From the NCBI GenBank assembly GCA_035873375.1, contig JAYWMQ010000025.1, positions 1 to 48,829 of the forward strand: 48,829 nt of DNA, given 5' to 3'. The stretch is from Nitrospirota bacterium (GTDB lineage: Bacteria > Nitrospirota > Thermodesulfovibrionia > Thermodesulfovibrionales > JdFR-85). The notes under the pieces were generated by a model. That model made no database searches and was not told the origin of the DNA. It was given only the letters and a program-made list of their open reading frames with translations. Shown here piece after piece: positions 1 to 7,501 of the stretch. Position 1 is the stretch's first letter; every line of letters starts with the position of its first letter. The position numbers were made by a program, and so were the translations under genes.

Positions 1-344
1 GTGCTCATGCAAATCCAGCGCAGAGGAGACTCTGGGTCGCCCCGCATTTGCTCGTCAATGAGTTCTTCCAAGGCTGTTACCAGTTGCGGGTCGGTCACCG
101 TGATGGGCTTGCGTCCAGCTCCAGGTTGCCGGATGCGCCCTTCTCCTGGCGTAGAACCTTCTTGAATTTCACAAATACCCTTGGCTATCGCTTTGCGTGA
201 AAGTCCACACGCACGACTTACGAGTGACACTCCCCCATATCCCAAAGCTTTGGCTTCGCTTGCTGCCATGATCCGTCGCGTTCGTTCGTCCAATAGCGGC
301 CATACTGAATCAAATTTTTCTCTCATCTTGACTAATGTGCTCAT
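1..344 (-). CDS. ISAzo13-type transposase, 5' part (cut by window edge)
   Basis: An open frame starts at ATG (344-342) and runs without a stop out of the left edge, about 114 codons. The translated text includes RTRRIMAASEAKALGYGG, SRACGLSRKAI, GEGRIRQPGAGRKP and RGDPESPLRW. This arrangement (N-terminal helix-turn-helix, an RxxGxGRKP stretch, then GDPESPLRW) is characteristic of ISAzo13-family transposases as I know them. It encodes only the N-terminal DNA-binding part; the catalytic domain lies outside. Whether the element is intact cannot be seen. It lies just beyond the distal end of the polysaccharide gene cluster, where insertion would be tolerated. Base composition is richer in G+C than the adjoining O-antigen ligase gene. 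Confidence 0.75.
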   Translation of the reverse strand, partial: MSTLVKMREKFDSVWPLLDERTRRIMAASEAKALGYGGVSLVSRACGLSRKAIAKGICEIQEGSTPGEGRIRQPGAGRKPITVTDPQLVTALEELIDEQMRGDPESPLRWICMS

Positions 345-556
345 CAAATAAAGCTTAGCATATTTTATTCAATATTGCTACCTTTATTTATTTACGCCGC
401 CTAAAGGTTATTTCCTTACACTTTCTGAGTCAAGTGGTCAATTTCTTCTACTATATAAATAAGTGCTTGAGGAAATTAAGGGTTATCCACAAGATTAATA
501 AGACTTAATAAAAGTCCTTCGTGTTCACTGTAGCTAAATCAAATCCTTATAACAAT
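345..556. other. A+T-rich intergenic stretch between transposase and polysaccharide cluster
   Basis: There is no open frame of note. It should contain the terminal inverted repeat of the insertion element, but only one end is present, so the repeat cannot be defined from this window. A single TTATCCACA word lies at 483-491. No clear terminator follows the O-antigen ligase stop at 557. Confidence 0.4.
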
Positions 557-1933
557 TCAACATTCGTGTCCATTAGTAGTTAAATCCTTTTTTTGGCCAA
601 ATGTACTTACACGTGTCTCTATCACAGAAATCGTATCTTTTTTCTCTGCTAAACTAATCTGGTTAGCCTTTACCACCAAACCAAAAAGAATCCAGAAATA
701 GCCCATGGCATTAAAATAAGACCACTTATCCCCTGTTAAATTACCTACAAGATTTGCTACAATCATGGCAACAAAACCCAATCCAAGACCTTTCATCTGG
801 AGATCATCTGATTGTCGGAATAGGGACCAACCCTTCTTCATTGCTGTATAAAATACTATAAGGAAAATACCTAAACCTATAAAACCCTGCTCAACAAGCA
901 CCTTAAGATAACCATTATGAACACTCTTACGAATCCCCTTTGCTGATCTAATGCCTAAATATTGGGTATTATCAAAGCCAATTCCTGTTAAAGGGTTAAG
1001 AGCAACAGACCTTAAAGCTTGTGACCACATTTCAATACGACTCTGCGATGATTGATCCAAACCTTCATCTGTTCTGGTCATTTCAATTCTTTCGACAACC
1101 GATTGAGGAAGGAGAACAGTCCAACTGAACATCAAAAGTATTAGAAAAACTAAAAGGAGTCTCTTCTTAAATACTCCTAAAAATATAAGACCTACAACTG
1201 CAGAAAGATATCCTCCTCTTGAAAACAGATATAACAAGCAATGAAAATTAAATACTACCACAATCAAAAAAAGCATCCTTCTTACTTTCACATTATCACA
1301 TAAGAAGAAACCTATTAAAAACACGGTAATTTGTGCATAGAACGCAGCAATTTCATTTGGTCCCAGATAAGTGAAGGTAGAACCAACAGCTCTCTTATCC
1401 TCAGAAAAGTGTTCGTACGTAAACCACTTAGTGTTTTGATAGAAGTTAACATCCATCAGAATAAGAGCTATAACCATTATCCAAATTAATATCATTATTT
1501 GTTTCTTATTTTCAACAATGTTTAATGTTACAAAATATAAAAGTGGTAACATAATAAAATTTTTCCATGCTACAAACTGTTCATCATTAACAGATATTGG
1601 ATAAGGTAATCCAAACTTGAAACTACCAACCCAAAGAGCAGAGTAGGATGTAAAAATTAGCAACATTATTGCTCTATTAACAAACTTATCATCCAGGGAA
1701 TTTTCTTTTTTACTTATGATAATAATGCTTAAAAAAGCCAGCATAAATATATCCATAATATCTTTACCAAAAGGAAAAACCTGAAGTTTATCCATAAGGT
1801 TCTGTAATGGAATCAATAATGTTACAAGATAAAGACCAATCTCTGTCTTGTAAAAAATAGTTAAAATAAAACAGACAACACAAATAATATATGCAAAAAG
1901 TGGTATATATTTAGTAAGTCCTAATCCCAGCAT
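557..1933 (-). CDS. O-antigen ligase / Wzy-like polymerase family membrane protein
   Basis: A very hydrophobic protein with about ten to twelve predicted membrane segments. Two motifs fit the PF04932 (Wzy_C/WaaL) family: SRGGYLSAVVG in the middle and the periplasmic loop motif VHNGYLKVLVEQGFIG towards the C-terminus. Family members polymerise or ligate undecaprenyl-linked glycans on the periplasmic side of the inner membrane. A longer frame starts at 2038 but overlaps the preceding gene by 77 nt. I chose the ATG at 1933 because it gives about 458 residues, follows an AGGA stretch and leaves a 28-nt gap. It is the last gene of the minus-strand cluster. Whether it is the polymerase or a ligase cannot be told from sequence alone. 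Its A+T-rich composition suggests exchange of this end of the locus. Confidence 0.8.
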   Translation of the reverse strand: MLGLGLTKYIPLFAYIICVVCFILTIFYKTEIGLYLVTLLIPLQNLMDKLQVFPFGKDIMDIFMLAFLSIIIISKKENSLDDKFVNRAIMLLIFTSYSALWVGSFKFGLPYPISVNDEQFVAWKNFIMLPLLYFVTLNIVENKKQIMILIWIMVIALILMDVNFYQNTKWFTYEHFSEDKRAVGSTFTYLGPNEIAAFYAQITVFLIGFFLCDNVKVRRMLFLIVVVFNFHCLLYLFSRGGYLSAVVGLIFLGVFKKRLLLVFLILLMFSWTVLLPQSVVERIEMTRTDEGLDQSSQSRIEMWSQALRSVALNPLTGIGFDNTQYLGIRSAKGIRKSVHNGYLKVLVEQGFIGLGIFLIVFYTAMKKGWSLFRQSDDLQMKGLGLGFVAMIVANLVGNLTGDKWSYFNAMGYFWILFGLVVKANQISLAEKKDTISVIETRVSTFGQKKDLTTNGHEC

Positions 1934-1961
1934 TTTATAGTTTATCCTAATCCCATTCCAA

Positions 1962-3326
1962 TCATTTTTCTTTGTTATTGATTCTGGATATAACAAACCT
2001 GAACTTTCCAGATGGCTCACAAGGGATACTGTCCACATACTTTATACTCAAAACAAATGATTGGCCAAAAACTTCCCTACTCCTTTTAATTAATTCATTT
2101 CTACTATCTGCATTGAACTTTTCATTATTCCGAATCTTTATTGTTATTTTATTAATATCCTCTTGTATTACCTGAGCCTGCATTATTCCTTGGATATCAC
2201 ATAATAGAGGTATAGCCATAGGCCCGGCAATTATCCTGCCCTCTGGTGTTTTAATGTAATCAGTAGTTCTTCCTTCAATGGGTCCCATTAAAGGCAAGCC
2301 CCTTCCACAACTACACTTTCTTTTAAGTAATCGCCCCATATCACCTATCTTGTAACGGATAAATGGCATGGCATAGTTTAGAATATCTGTAACTACAATT
2401 TCCCCAACATCTCCATCCTTAACAGGTCGACCCGTCTCAGGCGCTAATATTTCAACAAAAACACTTTCGGCATTAATATGAAGACCATTGTGTATTTCAC
2501 ATTCTCCGGCAATAGGTCCCAATTCTCGACAGCCATATCGTTCAAACACCTTACAATTGAAAACACGTTCAATAAGTTGTTTATTATCATTTGAGAGTGC
2601 TTCTGCTGATGTAATTATGCCTTGAGGATGCAAGTTTGTGATACCAGACTCAGAAAGATATTTTGCAAATAGAGACAGTGCACTTGCATAAGCTATTATT
2701 GTTCTTGGTTCATATGCCCTCAGTCGACTGGCAAATTGAACCATTTTTTTTTCAGTTAAAGAATAGGCGTCTAAGTGAATACCTTCACGTAGAACATTAT
2801 TTTTTATCTTACTTTTAAAATCATCAGATAAATTCCTGCTCTCCCCCCATATAATGGCCGTTTTCTCACCAATATCCCATGAACTCCACCGATTACTCCT
2901 TATACGAAAAGCTTCTCTTAACTCTTGTCTTTGTTTGTCATAATAAAAAGAAAGAGGAGTGCCAGTTGAACCACCAGTTCTATCTGCAATTAAATCTGAG
3001 GTGCTGAGACTATGCGAGACAATATCCTTAAGATTATTTTGTATATCAGATTTGGTTAATACAGGTATTTGAATAAAATCCCTATATGTGTTAACTTCGT
3101 CAGGATCGAGTCCTAAATCCTTAAAACGTTGGTGATAGAACCGAGTATGACTATAGGCGTGTTTGATAATTTTTTGTAACCCCTTCCATTGAAGCTCTTC
3201 AATGCTTCCGGAAGAAAAATACTGTGTTTTCTCATAATAATCAAGGTACTCTTGCAATCTGCTTCTGTTTTTTTTAAGATACAGTGGAAATAAACATTTT
3301 CTCACTATGATAGAGTAAACGTCCAT
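1962..3326 (-). CDS. CapK/PaaK-like adenylate-forming enzyme
   Basis: A 454-residue protein of the phenylacetate-CoA ligase-like/CapK branch of adenylate-forming enzymes. The N-terminal region has the typical HAYSHTRFYHQRF stretch, followed by the phosphate-binding loop DRTGGSTGTPLSFYYD, then YGCRELGPIAGEC (A5-like) and GDVGEIVVTDI with RYKIGDMG. A cysteine pair CSCGRG lies near residues 345-350. Known relatives in capsule clusters (CapK) are presumed to activate an acid for transfer to a sugar, but most are uncharacterised. It sits between the flippase and the O-antigen ligase genes with short spacing, consistent with a tailoring role in the same glycan. The substrate cannot be inferred. Confidence 0.75.
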   Translation of the reverse strand: MDVYSIIVRKCLFPLYLKKNRSRLQEYLDYYEKTQYFSSGSIEELQWKGLQKIIKHAYSHTRFYHQRFKDLGLDPDEVNTYRDFIQIPVLTKSDIQNNLKDIVSHSLSTSDLIADRTGGSTGTPLSFYYDKQRQELREAFRIRSNRWSSWDIGEKTAIIWGESRNLSDDFKSKIKNNVLREGIHLDAYSLTEKKMVQFASRLRAYEPRTIIAYASALSLFAKYLSESGITNLHPQGIITSAEALSNDNKQLIERVFNCKVFERYGCRELGPIAGECEIHNGLHINAESVFVEILAPETGRPVKDGDVGEIVVTDILNYAMPFIRYKIGDMGRLLKRKCSCGRGLPLMGPIEGRTTDYIKTPEGRIIAGPMAIPLLCDIQGIMQAQVIQEDINKITIKIRNNEKFNADSRNELIKRSREVFGQSFVLSIKYVDSIPCEPSGKFRFVISRINNKEK

Positions 3327-3342
3327 GACATCTCTTTAGTGG

Positions 3343-4806
3343 TTACTTTAAAAACACCTTTTTAATACTAATTCTCAGTTTTTTATTAATAGACCAAACT
3401 ACAAACAGATACAACAAGGCTCCTACAATAATTTTCAGAACAAGATTGAATATATTTACATCAATATCCATTTCTGACAACACTAAATACATACCAATGC
3501 CTGCAAGCAAATAATGGAACAATGCAAGAAAATCAGTGTCTACTTTCAAGTAATTAAATGCCACCTTGACAGTCAAAACAAGAGCTATGATATAAGTAAT
3601 AAGAGTTGCGATTGCAGCTCCTTGAAGACCCCACCGGGGTATCATGTAAACATTCATGGCAATGTTAAGGAACATTGAAAAAGCAATTATACGATTATAA
3701 AGGTTAATCCTCTTTTTTATATAAAAACCGGTTGCATAAAGGGGTATTACCCCCCAAATAGCCGCTCCGGCGACCAAAAATGGAATAACCGATGCGGCCT
3801 CCATAAATTTTTTTGACGCTAATATCTGAATCACTTCGCGCGAAATAGCTGATAAACCAAAAACAACGGGGATACTGATTAAAAAAAGGATATTTAAAGA
3901 CTTTGACACAAATTCTGATGTCTTCTCTTCTCCTTCTGTCCGGTATATCTTCATATACATAGGGGTTAGGGCCAGCCAGATTGAGGAAAAAATGCCGGTA
4001 CTTATTGACATGCATAAGTTACCGGAAACACTATATACCCCAACCTCACTTGTTCCCAGGAAGTAATCAATGAGATACCTGTCAGAATATTTTATAAGTA
4101 ATGCTGCTGCTTCAATGCCTATAAAGGGATATCCATAATGCAGGCATTCTTTTAGAAACTTAGATGAGAATGAAGTAATCTTGATTTCTTTAAACCATTC
4201 CATAAATAGAGGACTCAATATCAGTAAAACAACATTCGTCAATAAGGTACCAATCAGAAAACCCTGTACAGTTCTGGAAATAAAATAAAAATATAGGAGC
4301 CCGGTGGCTATGCGACCATAGCTTCTGATAATGCCTATCCAAACAAAAAGTGCTGACTTTTGCTCAATACGCAAGAAATTCTTAATCCTGACTATCATAG
4401 CTTCGGTAACTACCAAGACTGCAATTATAGCAATAAAATCAACAAGGCTTTTATTTGGAAGATATTTTAGTAATTCACCACCCGCCACAAAAAAAATTAC
4501 TGCTATAGACAATGCTATGAATAAAGATCCCCAGAACAGGGTACTGTAGTATGTTTCTGTTCTGTTTCCTCTTTTGTTTAACTTAAATTCATCGAAATAA
4601 AAAACTGCTGAATTTTGCAAGCCAAACTTAGCAGGCACAAGTACAAGAAAGATTGTTAATGTTACCAAACTCAGCATACCATACTCACTTTTAGACATGA
4701 TTCTTGTTAGAATCGGTAATGAAATAAAACTCGACAGAGATATAACCATCGTGCCGATATAATAAACTGATGACTGTTTGACTAATTGACGTATAGATTG
4801 AGTCAT
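3343..4806 (-). CDS. Wzx-like oligosaccharide flippase (polysaccharide transporter family)
   Basis: About 487 residues with some twelve to fourteen hydrophobic segments across the whole length. The N-terminal pattern SSVYYIGTMVISLSSFISLP, followed by RIMSKSEYGMLSLV, is typical of the PST/MATE-like polysaccharide flippases (PF01943/PF13440). Such proteins move undecaprenyl-diphosphate-linked repeat units across the inner membrane. The frame can be extended to a TTG at 4842, but the ATG at 4806 (MTQSIRQLVKQ) matches the usual family N-terminus and is preferred. Together with the O-antigen ligase-like gene it points to a Wzx/Wzy-type assembly route, with the Wzz- and Wza-like genes further upstream in the same cluster. 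Confidence 0.85.
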   Translation of the reverse strand: MTQSIRQLVKQSSVYYIGTMVISLSSFISLPILTRIMSKSEYGMLSLVTLTIFLVLVPAKFGLQNSAVFYFDEFKLNKRGNRTETYYSTLFWGSLFIALSIAVIFFVAGGELLKYLPNKSLVDFIAIIAVLVVTEAMIVRIKNFLRIEQKSALFVWIGIIRSYGRIATGLLYFYFISRTVQGFLIGTLLTNVVLLILSPLFMEWFKEIKITSFSSKFLKECLHYGYPFIGIEAAALLIKYSDRYLIDYFLGTSEVGVYSVSGNLCMSISTGIFSSIWLALTPMYMKIYRTEGEEKTSEFVSKSLNILFLISIPVVFGLSAISREVIQILASKKFMEAASVIPFLVAGAAIWGVIPLYATGFYIKKRINLYNRIIAFSMFLNIAMNVYMIPRWGLQGAAIATLITYIIALVLTVKVAFNYLKVDTDFLALFHYLLAGIGMYLVLSEMDIDVNIFNLVLKIIVGALLYLFVVWSINKKLRISIKKVFLK

Positions 4807-4855
4807 ATATTTTTCAGCATTACTCTCAAATTGCAAAATCAATAAAATGAACTAC

Positions 4856-4912
4856 CCTGCTGCAAGCAAGCGGGGTATCAACTTCTCTATTTGGTGCATT
4901 ACTCGCAGCAGG
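4856..4912. repeat. Imperfect inverted repeat in intergenic gap
   Basis: CCTGCTGC at 4856-4863 is complementary to GCAGCAGG at 4905-4912, with additional G/C-rich words in between. It lies between the flippase and methyltransferase genes in a gap of about 200 nt. There is no T-tract on either side, so terminator function is doubtful. It could be a degenerate dispersed palindrome. Confidence 0.35.
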
Positions 4913-5006
4913 CAACAGGGAAATAGACTCTAAAAGAGATTAAAAATCTCATATTAGAGTTGCCATCAAAGAATATGTGTTTGAACTTAAGCTCTAATAG
5001 AAAAAA

Positions 5007-5813
5007 CTATCCTTTCCTCAAGATTGCTGAAATATGTGATGTAAAAAATTCACGAATAAATGGCATTTTCACTAAAGGCAACAGTCCCTTAACCGGGGTT
5101 AAAGACATTTTTTCAACTATAAATCCTGACTGTTTCACATAATGTTTAAATCTCCTTATTGTCATCTTATTTAAACCACCGTCCACATCCTCAAACCTAT
5201 TAGCATCATCACTTCTATAAAATTTTCTCACGGTCATAATTGTTTGCTCCGAAAATAAAACATGTGCCCAAGGATATTTAATCATCATAAACATATGAAC
5301 CCCATAAGGATGTAACCATGGAGGGCCAAAAGTAATAAAAAACTTACCATGCTTTTTTAGCACATAAAAGACATCATTCAATATCTTCTCTGGATATATA
5401 AAGTGCTCAAATGAATTCTGACTGAAGGCTACATCAATAGAGGCTTCTCCAAGCTTCGATATTGGTGGAAAAATAAATTCAACCTTATCATAAATCCCCA
5501 GATCTTTAGCACGATTTTCTGCATCTTCAAAAACCGGCCTGATTTCCGTCCCGATAGCATGTTTCCCTCCCTCTAAAGCTACCCCGAGGACCTGACTTCC
5601 ATCACCACATCCAATGTCCAAAACCACTTTATCTTTTATTGACTGGACAAAACAATCACCAAAGTAATTCTTAAGTAACCCTAAAGGATTTGAAACTGAA
5701 ACTAAAGTATCATCTATACCTGATATTTTCCTGCCTGGCGGTGGATAGCAATAAAATCGGAGAAATAGTTTTTGAAATAAGTTTAATTGGGGAAAATTAT
5801 TATTACTTTTCAT
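5007..5813 (-). CDS. Class I SAM-dependent methyltransferase
   Basis: A 268-residue protein with a Rossmann methyltransferase core. Motif I VVLDIGCGDGSQ lies near residues 63-74, an acidic residue in GTEIRPVFED follows as motif II, and SIDVAFSQNSFEHF resembles motif III/IV of the Methyltransf_11 type. The C-terminal third (KMTIRRFKHYVKQSGF) is the usual substrate-side extension. Position inside the polysaccharide cluster suggests methylation of a sugar or of a glycan terminus, but the acceptor is unknown. A gap of about 50 nt separates it from the upstream sulfatase-like gene. Confidence 0.8.
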   Translation of the reverse strand: MKSNNNFPQLNLFQKLFLRFYCYPPPGRKISGIDDTLVSVSNPLGLLKNYFGDCFVQSIKDKVVLDIGCGDGSQVLGVALEGGKHAIGTEIRPVFEDAENRAKDLGIYDKVEFIFPPISKLGEASIDVAFSQNSFEHFIYPEKILNDVFYVLKKHGKFFITFGPPWLHPYGVHMFMMIKYPWAHVLFSEQTIMTVRKFYRSDDANRFEDVDGGLNKMTIRRFKHYVKQSGFIVEKMSLTPVKGLLPLVKMPFIREFFTSHISAILRKG

Positions 5814-5863
5814 TTAATTCACACAATGCAATTCACTGCCCTATTATTATATATAGCAGCAAA

Positions 5864-7264
5864 CTACATATACCCCAGGGATTTCAGATTTTTAGCTATT
5901 TCCTCATCTACGCTATAAGAACTGTCTTCCTCTACGACACTGGTTAATTTTCTATATTCGAAAAGTTTATTTTTTAAATCTTCCAGGGTACGGTTACTCA
6001 ACGATGATTTATTTAGTAAAATTTCTTTTCCATCCGATATGTCATAAAACTCCTCATTTCCATCCGAGCTACTGATATATTTATATTTATCGTTCTGTAT
6101 CATTATCATCCTGCTCTTAATCATTTCCAGGTTAATCCTGTTATCGCTATGCTCAAATCTTTTAGCAATAAAAAAAGGAACACGACCCTCCCATTCAGCA
6201 AAAACATGTTCGTGATGCTTCTTTTGATTCTCTTTGAATTTCAACAAATTAATACCTGAAACATTTGTTAATTCATCCTTTGAAACTCCGGCTATTCCCA
6301 TTATAGTTGGAAATATATCAACAAGCTGTGTATACCCATCTACTTCAGTATGACAATCTATTCCTTCAGGGTATTTAATGATAAGGGGAACATGGAGAAC
6401 TTCTTTATGCAGGCTTGCCACGTGTGACCAGTGTCCATACTCTCCGAAGTGTTCACCATGGTCTGAGGTAATGACAATCATCGTGTTGTCATAAATATTA
6501 TTATTCCTGAGCCTGGATACTATTTCACCAATAACACTGTCAGTATATGCAATCTCCCCGTCATACAGATCCTTTATATACGACACTTCGTTATCATTCA
6601 GATTGATGTCTTCCACATAGCAAATCAGAGGATTGTGGGCTATTTTTTTTACCTTGTCTTTATTGATATTTTTATATTTTCTTAAAAATTGTTTTCTAAA
6701 TGGAATAGGCGGAGAAAGTGGATTATGCGGTTCGATATAATGAAGAAAACTGTAAAAAGGTTTATCTTTCTCAGTCCTGTTAATCCAGTCTAAAAATAAA
6801 AGGTTAGTCCTCTTTGCACCCATATCCTCATAGCTCAAAAAACTCCTTATCTTTCTGAATCCACCATTGATTATCTTTTCAAGCGCCGTTCTTGACTGAA
6901 CACCTTTCCAGACCTCCACAAACAGATCATGTCCCTTATTAAACCCAACAAGTTCGCCAACCTGACTATTGTTTACAAAACCTGCTGTCTGGTATCCGTT
7001 TTCTTTTAAAATTGTGGCAACGGTTGGTATTTCGTCTGCAAGGCGTTTTTCTCCGTAAACACCGTGCTCTGACACATATAGACCTGTAAGCATTGATGCA
7101 TGTCCCGGCGGAGTCCATACTCCGGTTGAATAATTCTGCCTGTAAATCGTTCCTTCAGCAGCTAACCTGTCGATATTTGGCGTTGTGGGCCTGTGGTAGC
7201 CGTAACACGAGAGGTGGTCAGCCCTCAAGGTATCAATGGATATTAATATAATATTGGGTTTCAC
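5864..7264 (-). CDS. Sulfatase-like alkaline-phosphatase-superfamily enzyme with a Thr at the nucleophile position
   Basis: A 466-residue member of the sulfatase fold (PF00884): metal-binding ISIDTLRADHLSCYGY at residues 9-23, and TSDHGEHFGEYGHWSH for the second metal site. At the position where arylsulfatases carry Cys/Ser-x-Pro-x-Arg, this protein has WTPPGHASMLTG (Thr51). It therefore lacks the Cys or Ser that is converted to formylglycine. Thr nucleophiles are known in phosphoglycerol and phosphoethanolamine transferases of this superfamily, so transfer or cleavage of a phosphoester on the polysaccharide is as likely as sulfate hydrolysis. No signal peptide or membrane anchor is visible, so a cytoplasmic location is implied. 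It is separated from the upstream gene by a repeat-bearing gap. Confidence 0.8.
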   Translation of the reverse strand: MKPNIILISIDTLRADHLSCYGYHRPTTPNIDRLAAEGTIYRQNYSTGVWTPPGHASMLTGLYVSEHGVYGEKRLADEIPTVATILKENGYQTAGFVNNSQVGELVGFNKGHDLFVEVWKGVQSRTALEKIINGGFRKIRSFLSYEDMGAKRTNLLFLDWINRTEKDKPFYSFLHYIEPHNPLSPPIPFRKQFLRKYKNINKDKVKKIAHNPLICYVEDINLNDNEVSYIKDLYDGEIAYTDSVIGEIVSRLRNNNIYDNTMIVITSDHGEHFGEYGHWSHVASLHKEVLHVPLIIKYPEGIDCHTEVDGYTQLVDIFPTIMGIAGVSKDELTNVSGINLLKFKENQKKHHEHVFAEWEGRVPFFIAKRFEHSDNRINLEMIKSRMIMIQNDKYKYISSSDGNEEFYDISDGKEILLNKSSLSNRTLEDLKNKLFEYRKLTSVVEEDSSYSVDEEIAKNLKSLGYM

Positions 7265-7278
7265 TTACAATAACTTCT

Positions 7279-7302
7279 TTAGCCGCAGATTCGCACAGAT
7301 TT
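7279..7302. repeat. Dispersed CCGCAGATTCGCACAGAT-type repeat fragment
   Basis: The stretch AGCCGCAGATTCGCACAGAT resembles a repeat word also seen in degenerate form at 36584-36650 in this window. It lies immediately upstream of the sulfatase-like gene start. Confidence 0.4.
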
Positions 7303-7373
7303 AATAATTTTCTAAACACAGAGGCAGTGAGAATAGACAATACCTTTTCAGCCGTTAAAGACACTAACTTTTT

Positions 7374-7473
7374 TTAACCACAGAGACACTGAAACACTGA
7401 AACACTGAGTTTAAAAAGATAAAAAAACTTCAGTTTATGTTACTTCTCCGAGTCTCAGTGTCTCAGTGGTTAA
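7374..7473. repeat. Palindromic repeat with TTAACCACAGAGACACTGA arms
   Basis: The left arm at 7374-7393 (TTAACCACAGAGACACTGAA) and the right arm at 7454-7473 (reverse complement TTAACCACTGAGACACTGAG) are nearly perfect inverted copies. The left arm is extended by two more AACACTGA words in tandem. The spacer is about 60 nt and A+T-rich. It fills the 237-nt gap between the deacetylase-glycosyltransferase fusion and the sulfatase-like gene, and coincides with the point where base composition shifts to higher A+T. Confidence 0.75.
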
Positions 7474-7501
7474 ATCAGGTCTTCTTTTCTTCATGCCGAC
7501 C

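Noticed and set aside
483-491. Perfect DnaA-box word TTATCCACA
   Set aside because: Single copy, without clustered boxes, an A+T-rich unwinding element or origin genes nearby; more likely chance or part of the insertion-element end.
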